DNA from: Virgibacillus dokdonensis
Lineage (GTDB): Bacteria; Bacillota; Bacilli; Bacillales; Amphibacillaceae
DNA: 64,000 nucleotides
Reading direction: 5' to 3'
Assembly (NCBI RefSeq): GCF_900166595.1
Contig: NZ_LT745763.1
Span: 467,315-531,314, forward strand
The notes below the pieces were generated by a model. It did not search any database, had not been told where the DNA came from, and saw nothing but the letters and a program-made list of their open reading frames with translations. The translations under genes and the position numbers were made by a program. Below, piece by piece: positions 45,437 through 55,276 of this stretch. Each line of letters begins with the position of its first letter. Position 1 is the first letter of the stretch.

Positions 45437-46423
45437 ATGGCGACCATTCGAGATGTTGCGAAACTTGCTAACGTATCAACAGCAACAGTATCTAGGGTGT
45501 TAAATGACAATGGATATGTTAATAGTGAAACAAGACAGCGTGTCAATGAAGCGATTGAACAGCTACGCTACCGACCGAATGACGTTGCTAGAAGTTTATT
45601 TAAAGGTAGCTCTAAGATGATTGCACTTTTTGTTCCAGACATTAAAAACCCTTTTTTTCCAGAGCTTGCGCGTGCCGTAGAAGATGTAACGAATCAGCAC
45701 GGTTATACCTTTGTATTATGTAATACCGATGATAATCATGAAAAAGAAATCACGTACTTAAATGCGTTAACACAAAAATCCGTGGATGGTTTTATTATGG
45801 TGTCAAGTACAATATGTGAGAAACACCTTGAACATGTGACAAGCCCAATTATTTCTTTGGACAGGAGATTTAGTTCGAACATCTCGTCTGTTACAGTAAA
45901 TAACCGAAAAGGTGCGAGAGAAGCGACAGCATATTTGCAATCCATTGGCTGTAAAAAAATTGCCCATATTTGCGGTCCACAAACAGCAAGCAATTCAAAA
46001 GATCGCTTAAAAGGCTATCTTGATGTAGTGAAGTATGAAGCATGGTTTCATTCGGATTTTATCGTGGCAGGCGATTATCGATTTAAAAGTTCCTATGAAG
46101 TAACCAAAGAGCTTTTAACGAAGCATAAAGATATTGATGGCCTCTTTGTAGCAAATGATTTGATGGCTGTGGGTGTAATAAAAGCAGCCGAATCATTAAA
46201 TATGAACATTCCGGAACAGCTATCTGTAATCGGCTTTGATGGAATTTCTCTCGGACTAACCACTACTCCTTCATTAACAACCATACAGCAGCCTATATAC
46301 GAAATTGGAAGTAGGGCAGCACAAATTTTATTAGAATTGATTGATCATCCAGAGCAGCAAGTTATTCATGAAGAATTAGAAGTTACATTATTAGAGCGTG
46401 ATTCTACAAAACGAAGGGAGTAA
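45437..46423 (+). CDS. rbsR: LacI-family ribose operon repressor RbsR
   Basis: A 328-residue repressor that should release DNA on binding ribose or a ribose phosphate. The helix-turn-helix with hinge is MATIRDVAKLANVSTATVSR onward (1-50). The periplasmic-binding-protein-like core has IALFVPDIKNPFFPELARAVED, DGLFVANDLMAVGVIKAAES and ISVIGFDG-type VIGFDGI. GGTGGAGG lies seven bases before ATG 45437; the frame start at 45425 overlaps that site. First gene of the operon, two bases before rbsK, behind two operators. Confidence 0.92.
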   Translation: MATIRDVAKLANVSTATVSRVLNDNGYVNSETRQRVNEAIEQLRYRPNDVARSLFKGSSKMIALFVPDIKNPFFPELARAVEDVTNQHGYTFVLCNTDDNHEKEITYLNALTQKSVDGFIMVSSTICEKHLEHVTSPIISLDRRFSSNISSVTVNNRKGAREATAYLQSIGCKKIAHICGPQTASNSKDRLKGYLDVVKYEAWFHSDFIVAGDYRFKSSYEVTKELLTKHKDIDGLFVANDLMAVGVIKAAESLNMNIPEQLSVIGFDGISLGLTTTPSLTTIQQPIYEIGSRAAQILLELIDHPEQQVIHEELEVTLLERDSTKRRE

Positions 46424-46425
46424 GC

Positions 46426-47319
46426 ATGATGATACATGCTCCGAAAATCTGTGTAGTTGGAAGCATTAATATGGACATGACGATTCAAACAAGACAAATG
46501 CCTCGGCAAGGAGAAACGGTGTTAGGTCAGTCCTTTGCACTATATCCAGGAGGAAAAGGAGCTAATCAAGCAGTTGCAGCGGCTAGACTAGGAGCAAAAG
46601 TTACAATGATTGGCGCTGTCGGTGAGGATGAATTTGGCGTAACATTACGAAAACATTTGCAAGTTGAAGGCATTAATACAGATGGCGTTATCAAAAATAG
46701 CGAACAGTCTACAGGCGTAGCAAACATTATTTTGTCTGAAGACGATAATCGAATTATTGTTGCTCCAGGGGCTAACGCACTCGTTACCAAAGAAGTGATT
46801 GATCGACATGAAAACATTATTCAACAAAGTGACATCATTTTATTGCAACTAGAAATACCACTTACTACGGTAGCCTACACGGTGAAAAAAGCGAAGCAAT
46901 ATCATATTCCAGTTGTAGTAAATCCTGCTCCATATCAGCATTTACCGAAAGAAATAGTACAAGACACTACTTATTTTACTCCGAATGAAATGGAAGCAGA
47001 AGCAATGGAAAAAGAAGCTTCTTCCAGCTCTATAAAAGATAAAATGGTAGTGACGCTAGGGAGTGAGGGGGTACATTTTTACGAAAATAACTCGGAAAAA
47101 AAGGTGCACAGCTACTCCGTTCCTGTAAAAGATACAACAGGTGCAGGTGATACATTTAATGGCGCTTTTGTTACACAATTAGCACAAGGTGAAACGCTGT
47201 CGCAAGCTATACATTTTGCCAATGCAGCAGCTGCATTATCAATAACGAAAGTGGGGGCACAAGCAGGCATGCCAACAGTAGAAATGGTTCATCAGTTTAT
47301 GACAGAAAGGGATGGTTAA
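46426..47319 (+). CDS. rbsK: Ribokinase
   Basis: Phosphorylates ribose to ribose 5-phosphate with ATP (PfkB family). The 297-residue protein has GSINMDMT near the start, YPGGKGANQAVAAARLGAKVTMIGAVGED-type sequence (about 39-67), and the PfkB signature with the catalytic Asp in DTTGAGDTFNGAF. GGGAG lies upstream; ATG 46426 or 46429 may be used. It follows rbsR by two bases and is followed by rbsD after two bases. Confidence 0.95.
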   Translation: MMIHAPKICVVGSINMDMTIQTRQMPRQGETVLGQSFALYPGGKGANQAVAAARLGAKVTMIGAVGEDEFGVTLRKHLQVEGINTDGVIKNSEQSTGVANIILSEDDNRIIVAPGANALVTKEVIDRHENIIQQSDIILLQLEIPLTTVAYTVKKAKQYHIPVVVNPAPYQHLPKEIVQDTTYFTPNEMEAEAMEKEASSSSIKDKMVVTLGSEGVHFYENNSEKKVHSYSVPVKDTTGAGDTFNGAFVTQLAQGETLSQAIHFANAAAALSITKVGAQAGMPTVEMVHQFMTERDG

Positions 47320-47321
47320 CA

Positions 47322-47717
47322 GTGAAAAAGACAGGCATTTTGAATCGCGACATCGCCACTGTTCTTTCTCAACTAGGGCATACCGATACAATTGTTGTAG
47401 CAGATTGCGGTTTACCAATACCGCAGCATATAAAATGTATTGACCTCTCTATTAACCTTGGAACGCCTTCATTAGTAGATGTTGTCCGTTTAATAATCAA
47501 GCATATGGAAGTTGAAAAGATAACGATAGCTAGTGAAATCAAGTTGCAGAATACTAGTCTGCATCATGAAATCACATCAACCTATGGAAACATCCCATTA
47601 GATTATGTTTTCCATGAAGAATTTAAAAAAGCAATGAGCGATACGAAGGCAGTAATTCGAACTGGTGAAGCAACGCCATTTGCCAATGTCATGTTACGTT
47701 CGGGAGTTATATTTTAA
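47322..47717 (+). CDS. rbsD: D-ribose pyranase RbsD
   Basis: Interconverts the pyranose and furanose forms of ribose, which helps uptake and phosphorylation. The 131-residue sequence has the family markers ILNRDIATVLSQLGHTDTIVVADCGLPIP (in parts, residues 5-33) with the catalytic His in LGHTD. It also has IDLSINLGTPS and the closing IRTGEATPFANVMLRSGVIF-type end. GTG start. In the standard rbsRKDACB order. Confidence 0.95.
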   Translation: MKKTGILNRDIATVLSQLGHTDTIVVADCGLPIPQHIKCIDLSINLGTPSLVDVVRLIIKHMEVEKITIASEIKLQNTSLHHEITSTYGNIPLDYVFHEEFKKAMSDTKAVIRTGEATPFANVMLRSGVIF

Positions 47718-47785
47718 GTTTTAAGGTTTATAGTATAGAAAAGCTAAAAGCTTTCGCGCGAGGGCTTGGCGGTTATGGATTTTTA
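47716..47785 (+). repeat. Dispersed hairpin repeat inside the rbs operon
   Basis: AAGTTTTAAGGTTTATAGTA, then TAGAAAAGC and GGGCTTGGCGGTTATGG. It fills the rbsD-rbsA gap and ends shortly before the rbsA binding site. It would be transcribed as part of the operon mRNA. Confidence 0.65.
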
Positions 47786-47804
47786 GACGAAAGGAGAGCA
47801 AGTG

Positions 47805-49304
47805 ATGACGAGTGACCCTTTTGTACAGATGAACAATATCAGTAAAGCATTTTCCGGAAATAAAGTATTACAACAGGTTGATTTTACTGTAAACCGTGGG
47901 GAAATTCATGCATTAATGGGAGAAAACGGAGCGGGAAAGTCTACTCTAGTGAAGATTTTAACAGGCATTTATACAAAAGATCAAGGCGAAATGTTTGTGC
48001 GAGGCAAACAGATGACATTTTCGGGTCCAAAGCATGCTGAAGCCTATGGAATTAGTGTTATTCATCAGGAATTAAACATTATTCCACATTTAACAGTAGC
48101 GGAGAATATGTTTTTAGGGAAAGAGCTGACATATGGAAAAACGGGTATTCTTAATAGGCGGAAAATAAGACGTAGAACGGCTGAGGCCTTAACTAAATTA
48201 GGTGTACATGATATAAAAGCCGAACAACTGGCTGGTGAACTATCGATTGGAAAGCAACAAATGGTTGAAATAGCGAAAGCTTTGACAACCAATGCAGAAT
48301 TAATCATTATGGACGAGCCTACAGCGGCATTGACAGATCATGAAATTGAAAACTTCTTTCGCGTTATTAAAAATTTGCAAGCAGATGGAGTAAGCATTGT
48401 CTATATATCCCATCGCATGGAAGAAATATTTGAAATTTGTGATCGGATCACGGTTCTGCGTGATGGTCAATATATTGGCACCAAAGCTACACCTCATACA
48501 TCATTTGAAGAGATTGTGAAAATGATGGTAGGTAGAGAGCTTGGCGAACGATATCCTGCGAGAAATCATGCTGTCGGAGAAGTCGTCTTTCAAGTTAAAA
48601 ACCTACAATTGGCTAATTATTTTCGTGATATCAGCTTTTCTGTCAGAGAAGGAGAGATTCTCGGTGTGGCTGGTTTGATGGGAGCAGGTCGGTCTGAGGT
48701 GATGGAAGCTATATTTGGATACCGTAAATTAGATAGAGGAACAATTGAACTAAATGGAAGACAAGTTGTTATTAAACATCCGCGTGATGCAGTTAATGCA
48801 GGGATTGGCTTTATCACAGAGGACCGTAAGTCGAAAGGATTAATCATTCATGCTTCTATTAAAGAAAATATCGCCTTACCTAATTTGATAGCGTTATCAC
48901 GATATGGGATCATCCATAAAAGGAAAGAAAAACAGCGCATTAGCGAGTTAATGCTCAAGCTACAGGTTAGAGCTACAAACGAAGCTCAGGAAGTAAAATC
49001 TTTAAGTGGTGGGAATCAGCAGAAAGTAGTCATCGCCAAATGGTTGGCAATTCAGCCGCGAGTGCTTATTTTAGATGAACCAACTCGAGGTGTAGATATT
49101 GGTGCAAAAAAAGAAATTTATACGATGATGAATGAACTTTCTAAAGAAGGTGTAGCCATTATTATGATTTCTTCGGAATTACCTGAAGTGCTTGGGATAA
49201 GTGATCGGGTAATGGTCATGCATGAAGGCGAAATAACGGCGTTTATAGACCGTGAACAAGCTGATCAAGAATCCATTATGACTGCAGCCACAGGAGGTGC
49301 TTAA
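47805..49304 (+). CDS. rbsA: Ribose ABC transporter ATP-binding protein RbsA
   Basis: The double ATPase of the ribose importer, 499 residues. The first domain has GENGAGKST (about 39-47), [15 protein letters not shown] and [12 protein letters not shown]. The second domain has the family's degenerate Walker [25 protein letters not shown] and [21 protein letters not shown] precedes the start; ATG 47805 or GTG 47802. It is separated from rbsD by the hairpin repeat and followed one base later by rbsC. Confidence 0.95.
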   Translation: MTSDPFVQMNNISKAFSGNKVLQQVDFTVNRGEIHALMGENGAGKSTLVKILTGIYTKDQGEMFVRGKQMTFSGPKHAEAYGISVIHQELNIIPHLTVAENMFLGKELTYGKTGILNRRKIRRRTAEALTKLGVHDIKAEQLAGELSIGKQQMVEIAKALTTNAELIIMDEPTAALTDHEIENFFRVIKNLQADGVSIVYISHRMEEIFEICDRITVLRDGQYIGTKATPHTSFEEIVKMMVGRELGERYPARNHAVGEVVFQVKNLQLANYFRDISFSVREGEILGVAGLMGAGRSEVMEAIFGYRKLDRGTIELNGRQVVIKHPRDAVNAGIGFITEDRKSKGLIIHASIKENIALPNLIALSRYGIIHKRKEKQRISELMLKLQVRATNEAQEVKSLSGGNQQKVVIAKWLAIQPRVLILDEPTRGVDIGAKKEIYTMMNELSKEGVAIIMISSELPEVLGISDRVMVMHEGEITAFIDREQADQESIMTAATGGA

Positions 49305-49305
49305 A

Positions 49306-50241
49306 ATGGTGAAGTGGAATAAGGTAAGCATAGCCCAATTAGGACCGCTGCTTGGTTTACTCCTGATTACAATTGTATTAGGGGTAATGAGTGAGAGCTT
49401 TTTCACTTTAAATAATATCTTAAATTTATTGCGGCAAGTATCCGTTAATGCCCTCATTGCTTTTGGAATGACATTTGTTATTTTAACGGCGGGAATTGAT
49501 CTTTCAGTCGGTTCTACACTGGCTTTAGGAAGTGCGTTAACAGCGGGGTTATTAGCTAGTGGGATGGATCCAATTTTGGCTATTTGCATTGGTTTATTAA
49601 TTGGTTTTGTACTTGGTGCAGTCAATGGTTTGATTATCGCTAAAGGAAAAGTTGCTCCATTTATAGCAACTTTGGCAACCATGACAATTTTTCGTGGTGC
49701 AACATTAGTTTATACAGATGGAAAACCAATTACTGGGCTATCCGATTCCTTTTCTTTTGAAATGATTGGAAAAGGCTATGTATTTGGAATTCCATTTCCT
49801 GCAATTATTATGGTCATTGTCTTTCTTATTTTATTTTTTATTTTGCATAATACGGTATTCGGACGCCAAGTGTATGCAATTGGTGGGAATGAAGAAGCTT
49901 CTAAATTATCTGGGATCAAAGCAGATCGAGTTAAAATTGGTGTTTATTCACTGACAGGTATGCTATCTGTACTTGCAGGCATTATCATTACAAGTCGTTT
50001 AGATTCTGCTCAGCCAACAGCAGGAACAATGTATGAACTTGATGCAATAGCAGCTGTTGTCATTGGGGGAACAAGTCTTTCTGGAGGAAAAGGAAGAATA
50101 TTTGGCACGTTAATAGGAGCTTTAATCATTGGGGTTATTGATAACGGGTTAAACCTATTAAATGTATCTTCTTTTTATCAGCAAATAGTCAAAGGTCTCG
50201 TTATTTTACTAGCAGTGCTTTTAGATAGAAAAGCAAAATAA
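49306..50241 (+). CDS. rbsC: Ribose ABC transporter permease RbsC
   Basis: The membrane subunit, 311 residues, with about eight to ten segments. It has FGMTFVILTAGIDLSVGSTLALGSALTAG-type sequence (typical of RbsC/XylH), NGLIIAKGKVAPFIATLATMTI and GGTSLSGGKGRIFGTLIGALI. ATG 49306 has AGGAGG upstream, lying in the end of rbsA; the longer frame from 49297 would overlap that site. Confidence 0.94.
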   Translation: MVKWNKVSIAQLGPLLGLLLITIVLGVMSESFFTLNNILNLLRQVSVNALIAFGMTFVILTAGIDLSVGSTLALGSALTAGLLASGMDPILAICIGLLIGFVLGAVNGLIIAKGKVAPFIATLATMTIFRGATLVYTDGKPITGLSDSFSFEMIGKGYVFGIPFPAIIMVIVFLILFFILHNTVFGRQVYAIGGNEEASKLSGIKADRVKIGVYSLTGMLSVLAGIIITSRLDSAQPTAGTMYELDAIAAVVIGGTSLSGGKGRIFGTLIGALIIGVIDNGLNLLNVSSFYQQIVKGLVILLAVLLDRKAK

Positions 50242-50301
50242 CGAAGGGAGTTACGATGTTACAATGCATCGTTCCAAATAAAATTTTTTAGGAGGAATAG
50301 C

Positions 50302-51237
50302 ATGGCTAAATGGTCAAAGGTACTTATGTTTGTAGTAGTTATAGTTTTTATTTTAGGGGCTTGCTCTACAGATGCTCCTGGTAGTGAAGAGGATAATGAC
50401 AAAGAAGCCAACAATGATAAAGTGAAGGTCGGCTTATCTATTTCTACTTTAAACAATCCTTTTTTCGTTACCTTACGTGATGGGGCGGAAAGCGCTGCAG
50501 AAGAAGCAGGCTTTGAGATAGTTACATCTGATGCACAAAACGACCCGTCTACACAGTTAAGTGATATTGAAGACCTTATACAGCAAGATATTGATGTCTT
50601 ACTAGTAAATCCAGTTGATTCTGAGGCCGTTGTTACTGCAGTGGAATCTGCCAATCAAGCAAATATCCCAGTTATTACCGTAGATCGAAGTTCTGAAGGC
50701 GGCGAAATAGTCACCCATATTGCTTCTGATAATGTAGCTGGCGGAGAAATAGCAGGTGAATTTATTGCTGAACAACTTGGGGAAGAGGGAAAAATTGTTG
50801 AATTAGAAGGAATTTCTGGATCGTCTGCAGCTAGAGAGAGAGGAGAAGGATTTCACAATATAATGGATGAACTAGACGGAATGGAAATCGTTGCTAAGCA
50901 AACGGCTGACTTTGACCGTACAAAAGGCTTATCGGTAATGGAAAATATTATCCAAGGTACAAAAGATATTGATGCATTATTTGCGCATAATGATGAAATG
51001 GCTTTGGGTGCTATTGAGGCATTAGAGTCACAAAATATGCTAGAAGATGTCGTTGTCGTTGGCTTTGATGCAACGGAGGATGCAGTAGCCGCTGTCAGCG
51101 AGGGAAGAATGCTTGCAACAGTCGCTCAGCAACCAAAGTTGATTGGAGAAAAAGCCATTGATGCAGCAGGGAAGATAGTTGAGGGGGAAGAGTTAGAGGA
51201 ATTTATACCTGTAGAACTTGAGTTAGTGACAGAGTAA
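50302..51237 (+). CDS. rbsB: Ribose-binding lipoprotein RbsB
   Basis: The receptor of the ribose importer, anchored as a lipoprotein (311 residues). The signal peptide VLMFVVVIVFILGAC has the lipobox LGAC. The mature part has VGLSISTLNNPFFVTLRDGAE, VNPVDSEAVVTAVESAN, ITVDRSS, IVELEGISGSSAARERG and FAHNDEMALGAIEALES: the family 1/4 sugar-binding layout. AGGAGG precedes the ATG. Last gene of the operon, before a terminator. Confidence 0.94.
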   Translation: MAKWSKVLMFVVVIVFILGACSTDAPGSEEDNDKEANNDKVKVGLSISTLNNPFFVTLRDGAESAAEEAGFEIVTSDAQNDPSTQLSDIEDLIQQDIDVLLVNPVDSEAVVTAVESANQANIPVITVDRSSEGGEIVTHIASDNVAGGEIAGEFIAEQLGEEGKIVELEGISGSSAARERGEGFHNIMDELDGMEIVAKQTADFDRTKGLSVMENIIQGTKDIDALFAHNDEMALGAIEALESQNMLEDVVVVGFDATEDAVAAVSEGRMLATVAQQPKLIGEKAIDAAGKIVEGEELEEFIPVELELVTE

Positions 51238-51264
51238 AGTAATGCAAGAGGATAAGACGAAATG

Positions 51265-51295
51265 TAGGCGGGTGTGAAATGTGCACACCTGCCTA
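51265..51295. terminator. Terminator after rbsB, shared with a convergent gene
   Basis: TAGGCGGGTGTG (51265-51276) and CACACCTGCCTA (51284-51295) form a stem with two wobble-free mismatches at most. TTTACATA follows. It abuts the minus-strand gene's stop codon at 51297, so it may serve both. Confidence 0.75.
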
Positions 51296-51296
51296 T

Positions 51297-51608
51297 TTAC
51301 ATATCCTCACTAGCAACCTCATTCAGCCGCTTTTTTTTCTGGCGTTCTTTAAATGCAATCCACGATGTTTTTAAAGATGCATATGTTCCGACAGCGGCTG
51401 CACTGTAAAAACCCCCCATAAAAATACCTGCCCATAAATCACCACGATGGCAAATAAAAATAGACATCATAAACCCGATGGTACTAGTGATACTAGGAAA
51501 GTACTGTCTAGGAATAGGGAAAAGTTTGAATATTTGCGTAATAATTACAATTAATGGAACAGCAATAATACCATCCCAAAAATTAGTATGAATAACTGGG
51601 AATTCCAT
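51297..51608 (-). CDS. Small membrane protein of unknown function
   Basis: A 103-residue protein with about three membrane segments (12-29, 39-54, 58-80) and a basic tail (KERQKKKRLNE). GGAGG lies eight bases before the ATG, so it is probably expressed. The size, the W/F-rich N-terminus and the basic tail recall phage holin-like proteins, but no other phage genes are near. No family assigned. Confidence 0.6.
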   Translation of the reverse strand: MEFPVIHTNFWDGIIAVPLIVIITQIFKLFPIPRQYFPSITSTIGFMMSIFICHRGDLWAGIFMGGFYSAAAVGTYASLKTSWIAFKERQKKKRLNEVASEDM

Positions 51609-51885
51609 TTTAATACCTCCAGCAATAAGAAACGATATTTTCCATTATCCCCTTTCTGTTTGTACCTATTCTGTATTAGGTATGTTAATAAAGAAGACAG
51701 AAAAAGCCAGGTCGAAACAACACTTCAGTTCCCTCTAAAATTATAGGAACTAAATGTTTAGAAATACAGGTATTCTTTATAGTGAAAGTTGCATTTTTTC
51801 TTATATGACACGTTTAAAAAATGTAAATGATTAGAAAAAATGATGCAACATACACCTTCCATTAATTTACATAATAAAAAAATTA
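51609..51885. other. Spacer before the abg-like operon
   Basis: No gene. TTCAGTTCCCTC and GGAACTAAATG near 51725-51756 form a weak dyad (GTTCC/GGAAC). The rest is AT-rich. Confidence 0.3.
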
Positions 51886-51915
51886 TTGACACTATTACTA
51901 TTCTTTATGTAATAT
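51886..51915 (+). promoter_or_regulatory. Promoter of the abg-like operon
   Basis: TTGACA (51886-51891), 18-base spacer, TAATAT (51910-51915). It lies 34 bases before the first gene. Confidence 0.65.
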
Positions 51916-51949
51916 AAAGAAAATTAGTAAGAGTGGGAGAGGTAGACGA

Positions 51950-53377
51950 ATGGAAGGTTTCATCAGAGATTATTTGCGTGAAAAAAAGGCGTTTTTTGAA
52001 CAGATAAGCCAGTTTATTTTTTCTCATCCAGAAACAAGATTTGAGGAGTATGAATCAGCTTCTTTTTTGGCAGAAGCATGTGAGAAGCAAGGGTTTGAGG
52101 TTGAAAAAGGAGTGGGAAATATTGCTACTGCATTCGTAGCAACATATGGAAAAGGCGCCCCTATTATTGGTTTTTTAGGGGAGTATGATGCATTGTCTGG
52201 CCTAAGTCAAACCCCAAATCAAACGACTTACCAGCCGTTGGAAACAGATATCGGTCATGGATGTGGTCATAACCTGCTCGGTACAGGAGCATTTGCCGCA
52301 GCTTGTGCTGTAAAGGAATATCTCGACAAGCATGGCCTTTCAGGAACGGTGAAATTTTTTGGATGTCCTGGAGAAGAAGGAGGGTCTGGCAAAACGTTTA
52401 TGGTAAGGGAAGGTGTATTTACAGGTGTTGATGCTGCACTAACTTGGCACCCATCTCCTGTGAATGCGATTATGAGTGCCTCGAGCCTGGCTAATTATCA
52501 GATATCTTTCGCTTTTAAAGGGACAACCTCCCATGCCGCTAATTCCCCTCATTTGGGAAGGAGTGCACTGGACGCTGTTGAACTGATGAATGTAGGCGTG
52601 AATTATTTACGAGAGCATGTTGTACCAGAAGCGAGATTGCATTATGCAACAACAAATACAGGTGGGATTTCTCCTAATGTTGTGCAAGCAAACGCGGAGG
52701 TATTATATTTAATCCGGGCACCAAAAGTAAAACAAGTAGAGGATATATATCAGCGTGTTTGCAAAATTGCACAAGGTGCTGCATTAATGACAGAAACAGA
52801 GCTTACAATCAGATTCGATAAAGCTTGTTCGAATTATATTCCGAACAGAAGCATGGAGAATATGCTGCATGACCAATTGTGCAAATCAGATGTAGAAAAG
52901 CCGACAGAAGAAGAAAAATTATTCGCGGAAGACATCTGGCATTCGCTTACCGATTCGGAACGAGAAGGGTACTTGGAAATTATTGAAGGGTTTGGTTATG
53001 TTGGTAATGGAGAGGAGTTTGCTAATAAATATCTTGCAGAGACGATATCTCCATATGAAGCATCTGACAAGATATTATCCGGCTCTACGGATGTCGCAGA
53101 TGTTAGCTGGGTAGTACCGACAGCTCAATTAACTGCTGCAACTTCTACACTAGGAACGCCACTACATTCATGGCAAATGACAGCACAAGGAATATCAAGC
53201 TTTGCTCATAAAGGCATGCTACGAGCGGCTCAAGCAATGGCATTGACAGGAATTCAATTATTGACAGATTCTGTTGCTTTAAAAGAAGTGAAAGAGGAAT
53301 TTCAACAATTCACAGAAAAAAATCCATACACATGTCCTATTCCTAAAGAAGTACAGCCTTCTGTATTAAAAACCTAG
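51950..53377 (+). CDS. abgB: M20-family amidohydrolase, AbgB-like
   Basis: A zinc-dependent amidohydrolase resembling AbgB, which with AbgA splits p-aminobenzoyl-glutamate in E. coli. The 475-residue protein has FLGEYDALSGLSQ, GHGCGHNLLGTGAFAAA with metal-binding His/Cys, CPGEEGGSGKTFMVREGVF-type sequence and WHPSP. The dimerisation domain starts at GTTSHAANSPHLGRSALDAVELM-type residues. Binding site GGAGAGG before ATG. It precedes an AbgT-type transporter, which supports the call, but the actual amide substrate may differ (for example other acyl-glutamates or peptides). Confidence 0.82.
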   Translation: MEGFIRDYLREKKAFFEQISQFIFSHPETRFEEYESASFLAEACEKQGFEVEKGVGNIATAFVATYGKGAPIIGFLGEYDALSGLSQTPNQTTYQPLETDIGHGCGHNLLGTGAFAAACAVKEYLDKHGLSGTVKFFGCPGEEGGSGKTFMVREGVFTGVDAALTWHPSPVNAIMSASSLANYQISFAFKGTTSHAANSPHLGRSALDAVELMNVGVNYLREHVVPEARLHYATTNTGGISPNVVQANAEVLYLIRAPKVKQVEDIYQRVCKIAQGAALMTETELTIRFDKACSNYIPNRSMENMLHDQLCKSDVEKPTEEEKLFAEDIWHSLTDSEREGYLEIIEGFGYVGNGEEFANKYLAETISPYEASDKILSGSTDVADVSWVVPTAQLTAATSTLGTPLHSWQMTAQGISSFAHKGMLRAAQAMALTGIQLLTDSVALKEVKEEFQQFTEKNPYTCPIPKEVQPSVLKT

Positions 53378-53417
53378 ACGGATATTATAAAAAACACACC
53401 AAGAAAGAGGGAATACG

Positions 53418-54935
53418 ATGAAAGAAAAAACAAATAAAAGTTTATTTCAGAAATTTTTAAATGGAATTGAAAAGTTTGGTAATAAACTTCCTGATCCATT
53501 TATCTTATTTATAGCGTTAGCTATTATCATCATTATTGCTTCTTCTATTTTTAGTATGTTTCATGCCTCAGTAACCCATCCTGGTTCTGGAGAAGAGCTT
53601 CCAATTAAAAACTTGGCTTCGGGTGAAGGAATTCAATTTATTTTAAGTTCCATGCTAGATAATTTTACTGGATTTGCTCCTCTAGGATTAGTGCTTGCAA
53701 TGATGCTTGGTATTGGTTTGGCAGAAAAAGTAGGCTTACTAGATTATGCCATTCGAAAAACCATCTTAAAATCTCCTCCAGCACTAATTACGTATACGGT
53801 TGTATTTGTAGGTATTCTAGGCAATTTGGCTTCTGATGCAGCGATGGTACTTATACCACCACTGGCAGCAATGGTATTTTATAAAATTGGACGCCACCCG
53901 TTAGCTGGTTTAGTGGCAGGTTACGCGGCTACAGGTGCAGGTTTTACAGCTAATCTGTTTATTGCTGGAACAGATGTATTATTGGCGGGAATTTCGACTG
54001 AAGCAGCAGCTATTATTGACGACTCGATTGTAGTTACTCCTTTAGATAACTGGTATTTTAATGTTGTATCTGTGTTTGTTATTACGATTGTGGGCGGACT
54101 TATTACGGATAAATTTATTGAACCGCGTTTAGGTAAATACAAAGGAGGAGCCATTGATGCAGGATTGGAAGAAGATCATCCGAAAGCTGGAAAAGCATTT
54201 CGTAATTCGATTATAGCTGCTTTAGCTTATATCATTTTAATTGTCATTACTATTTTTATGCCGAACAGTCCGCTAAGAGGAGAAGGTGGCAGCATTGTTC
54301 CTTCGCCATTTTTAGATGGAATTGTACCAATTATCCTAATTTTCTTTGTTATTATTGGAGTCACTTACGGTATAACAGTAGAAAAAATAAAATCTAGCAG
54401 AGATGTTAGTGGCTATATGGCTGAGTCTATGAAAGACATGGCTGGATACATTGTTTTGATATTCGCAATCGCTCAATTTATAAACTATTTTAGCTGGTCT
54501 AATATCGGCACTTGGGTGGCAGTAAATGGGGCAGATTTACTCAAAGAAATTAACTTTACTGGGATTTGGCTAATTATCGGATATATTTTGTTCACAGCTT
54601 CATTAAACTTCTTGATTACTTCTGGGTCGGCTAAATGGGCTTTAGAAGCGCCAGTATTTATCCCAATGTTTATGCAACTAGGCTACAGTCCGGCATTTAC
54701 ACAGGTTGCCTACCGCGTTGCGGACTCGTCCACAAATATTGTAACGCCACTAATGCCTTATATGGTTATTATCTTAGCATTTATGCAAAAATATGATAAA
54801 AAAGCTGGTATCGGTACATTTATTTCATTGATGATTCCCTATTCAGTTGCATTTTTATTAACATGGATTATTCTTATTTTAATATTCTTTTATGCAGGTA
54901 TTCCATTCGGTCCAGGTGTAACACCGTTTTTATAA
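53418..54935 (+). CDS. abgT: AbgT-family transporter
   Basis: Membrane transporter of the AbgT family, known for uptake of p-aminobenzoyl-glutamate and, in some members, drug export. The 505-residue protein has about eleven segments: FGNKLPDPFILFIALAIIII, GLVLAMMLGIGLAEKVGLLD, SDAAMVLIPPLAAMVFYKIGRHPLAGL-type residues, SGSAKWALEAPVFIPMFMQLGYSP-type residues, and RVADSSTNIVTPLMPYMVII. Lies 40 bases after abgB. Confidence 0.88.
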   Translation: MKEKTNKSLFQKFLNGIEKFGNKLPDPFILFIALAIIIIIASSIFSMFHASVTHPGSGEELPIKNLASGEGIQFILSSMLDNFTGFAPLGLVLAMMLGIGLAEKVGLLDYAIRKTILKSPPALITYTVVFVGILGNLASDAAMVLIPPLAAMVFYKIGRHPLAGLVAGYAATGAGFTANLFIAGTDVLLAGISTEAAAIIDDSIVVTPLDNWYFNVVSVFVITIVGGLITDKFIEPRLGKYKGGAIDAGLEEDHPKAGKAFRNSIIAALAYIILIVITIFMPNSPLRGEGGSIVPSPFLDGIVPIILIFFVIIGVTYGITVEKIKSSRDVSGYMAESMKDMAGYIVLIFAIAQFINYFSWSNIGTWVAVNGADLLKEINFTGIWLIIGYILFTASLNFLITSGSAKWALEAPVFIPMFMQLGYSPAFTQVAYRVADSSTNIVTPLMPYMVIILAFMQKYDKKAGIGTFISLMIPYSVAFLLTWIILILIFFYAGIPFGPGVTPFL

Positions 54936-54945
54936 AGTAACTTTT

Positions 54946-54976
54946 TTCACCATAGTTATAAGGCAAGTTTTTCTAA
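54946..54976 (+). repeat. Dispersed hairpin repeat, 3' part only
   Basis: TTTCACCATAGTTATAAGG and CAAGTTTTTCTAA match the last third of the family. It lies directly after abgT and may act as its terminator. Confidence 0.5.
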
Positions 54977-55276
54977 TGGTAAGACTCTCTCCTCCTTATA
55001 GATTATGAGAGGGGGAGTAGTCCTTCCTATTGTGTAAAAATAAAGCTATGCATGTGCAGGCAACAAAAGCTTCGCATGCATTTTCTACATATTCTAATTT
55101 AATTTAGAATAAATCATAGAGGGTGAATAAATGAGCTAGATTCTATGACGTAAGGACGTATACAATGCCCACTTAACGAGCTGGAAAGAAAAAGTGGTTC
55201 TACTTTTGCTCCTGCAAAAAAGCGCATCTTCTAGAAAAATTCATATTTAAATGAAATCGAGAAAGAAGGTATACAT
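54977..55276. other. Spacer between abgT and abgA
   Basis: Two possible hairpins: CTCTCCTCC near 54988 with GAGAGGGGGAG near 55006, and ATGCATGTGC near 55050 with GCATGCAT near 55073 (followed by TTTCTAC). The second may be a terminator, which would make abgA a separate unit. Confidence 0.4.

Noticed and set aside
51297..51608. Phage holin
   Set aside because: Size and tail are compatible, but no endolysin or other phage gene is near, so the call stays 'unknown membrane protein'.
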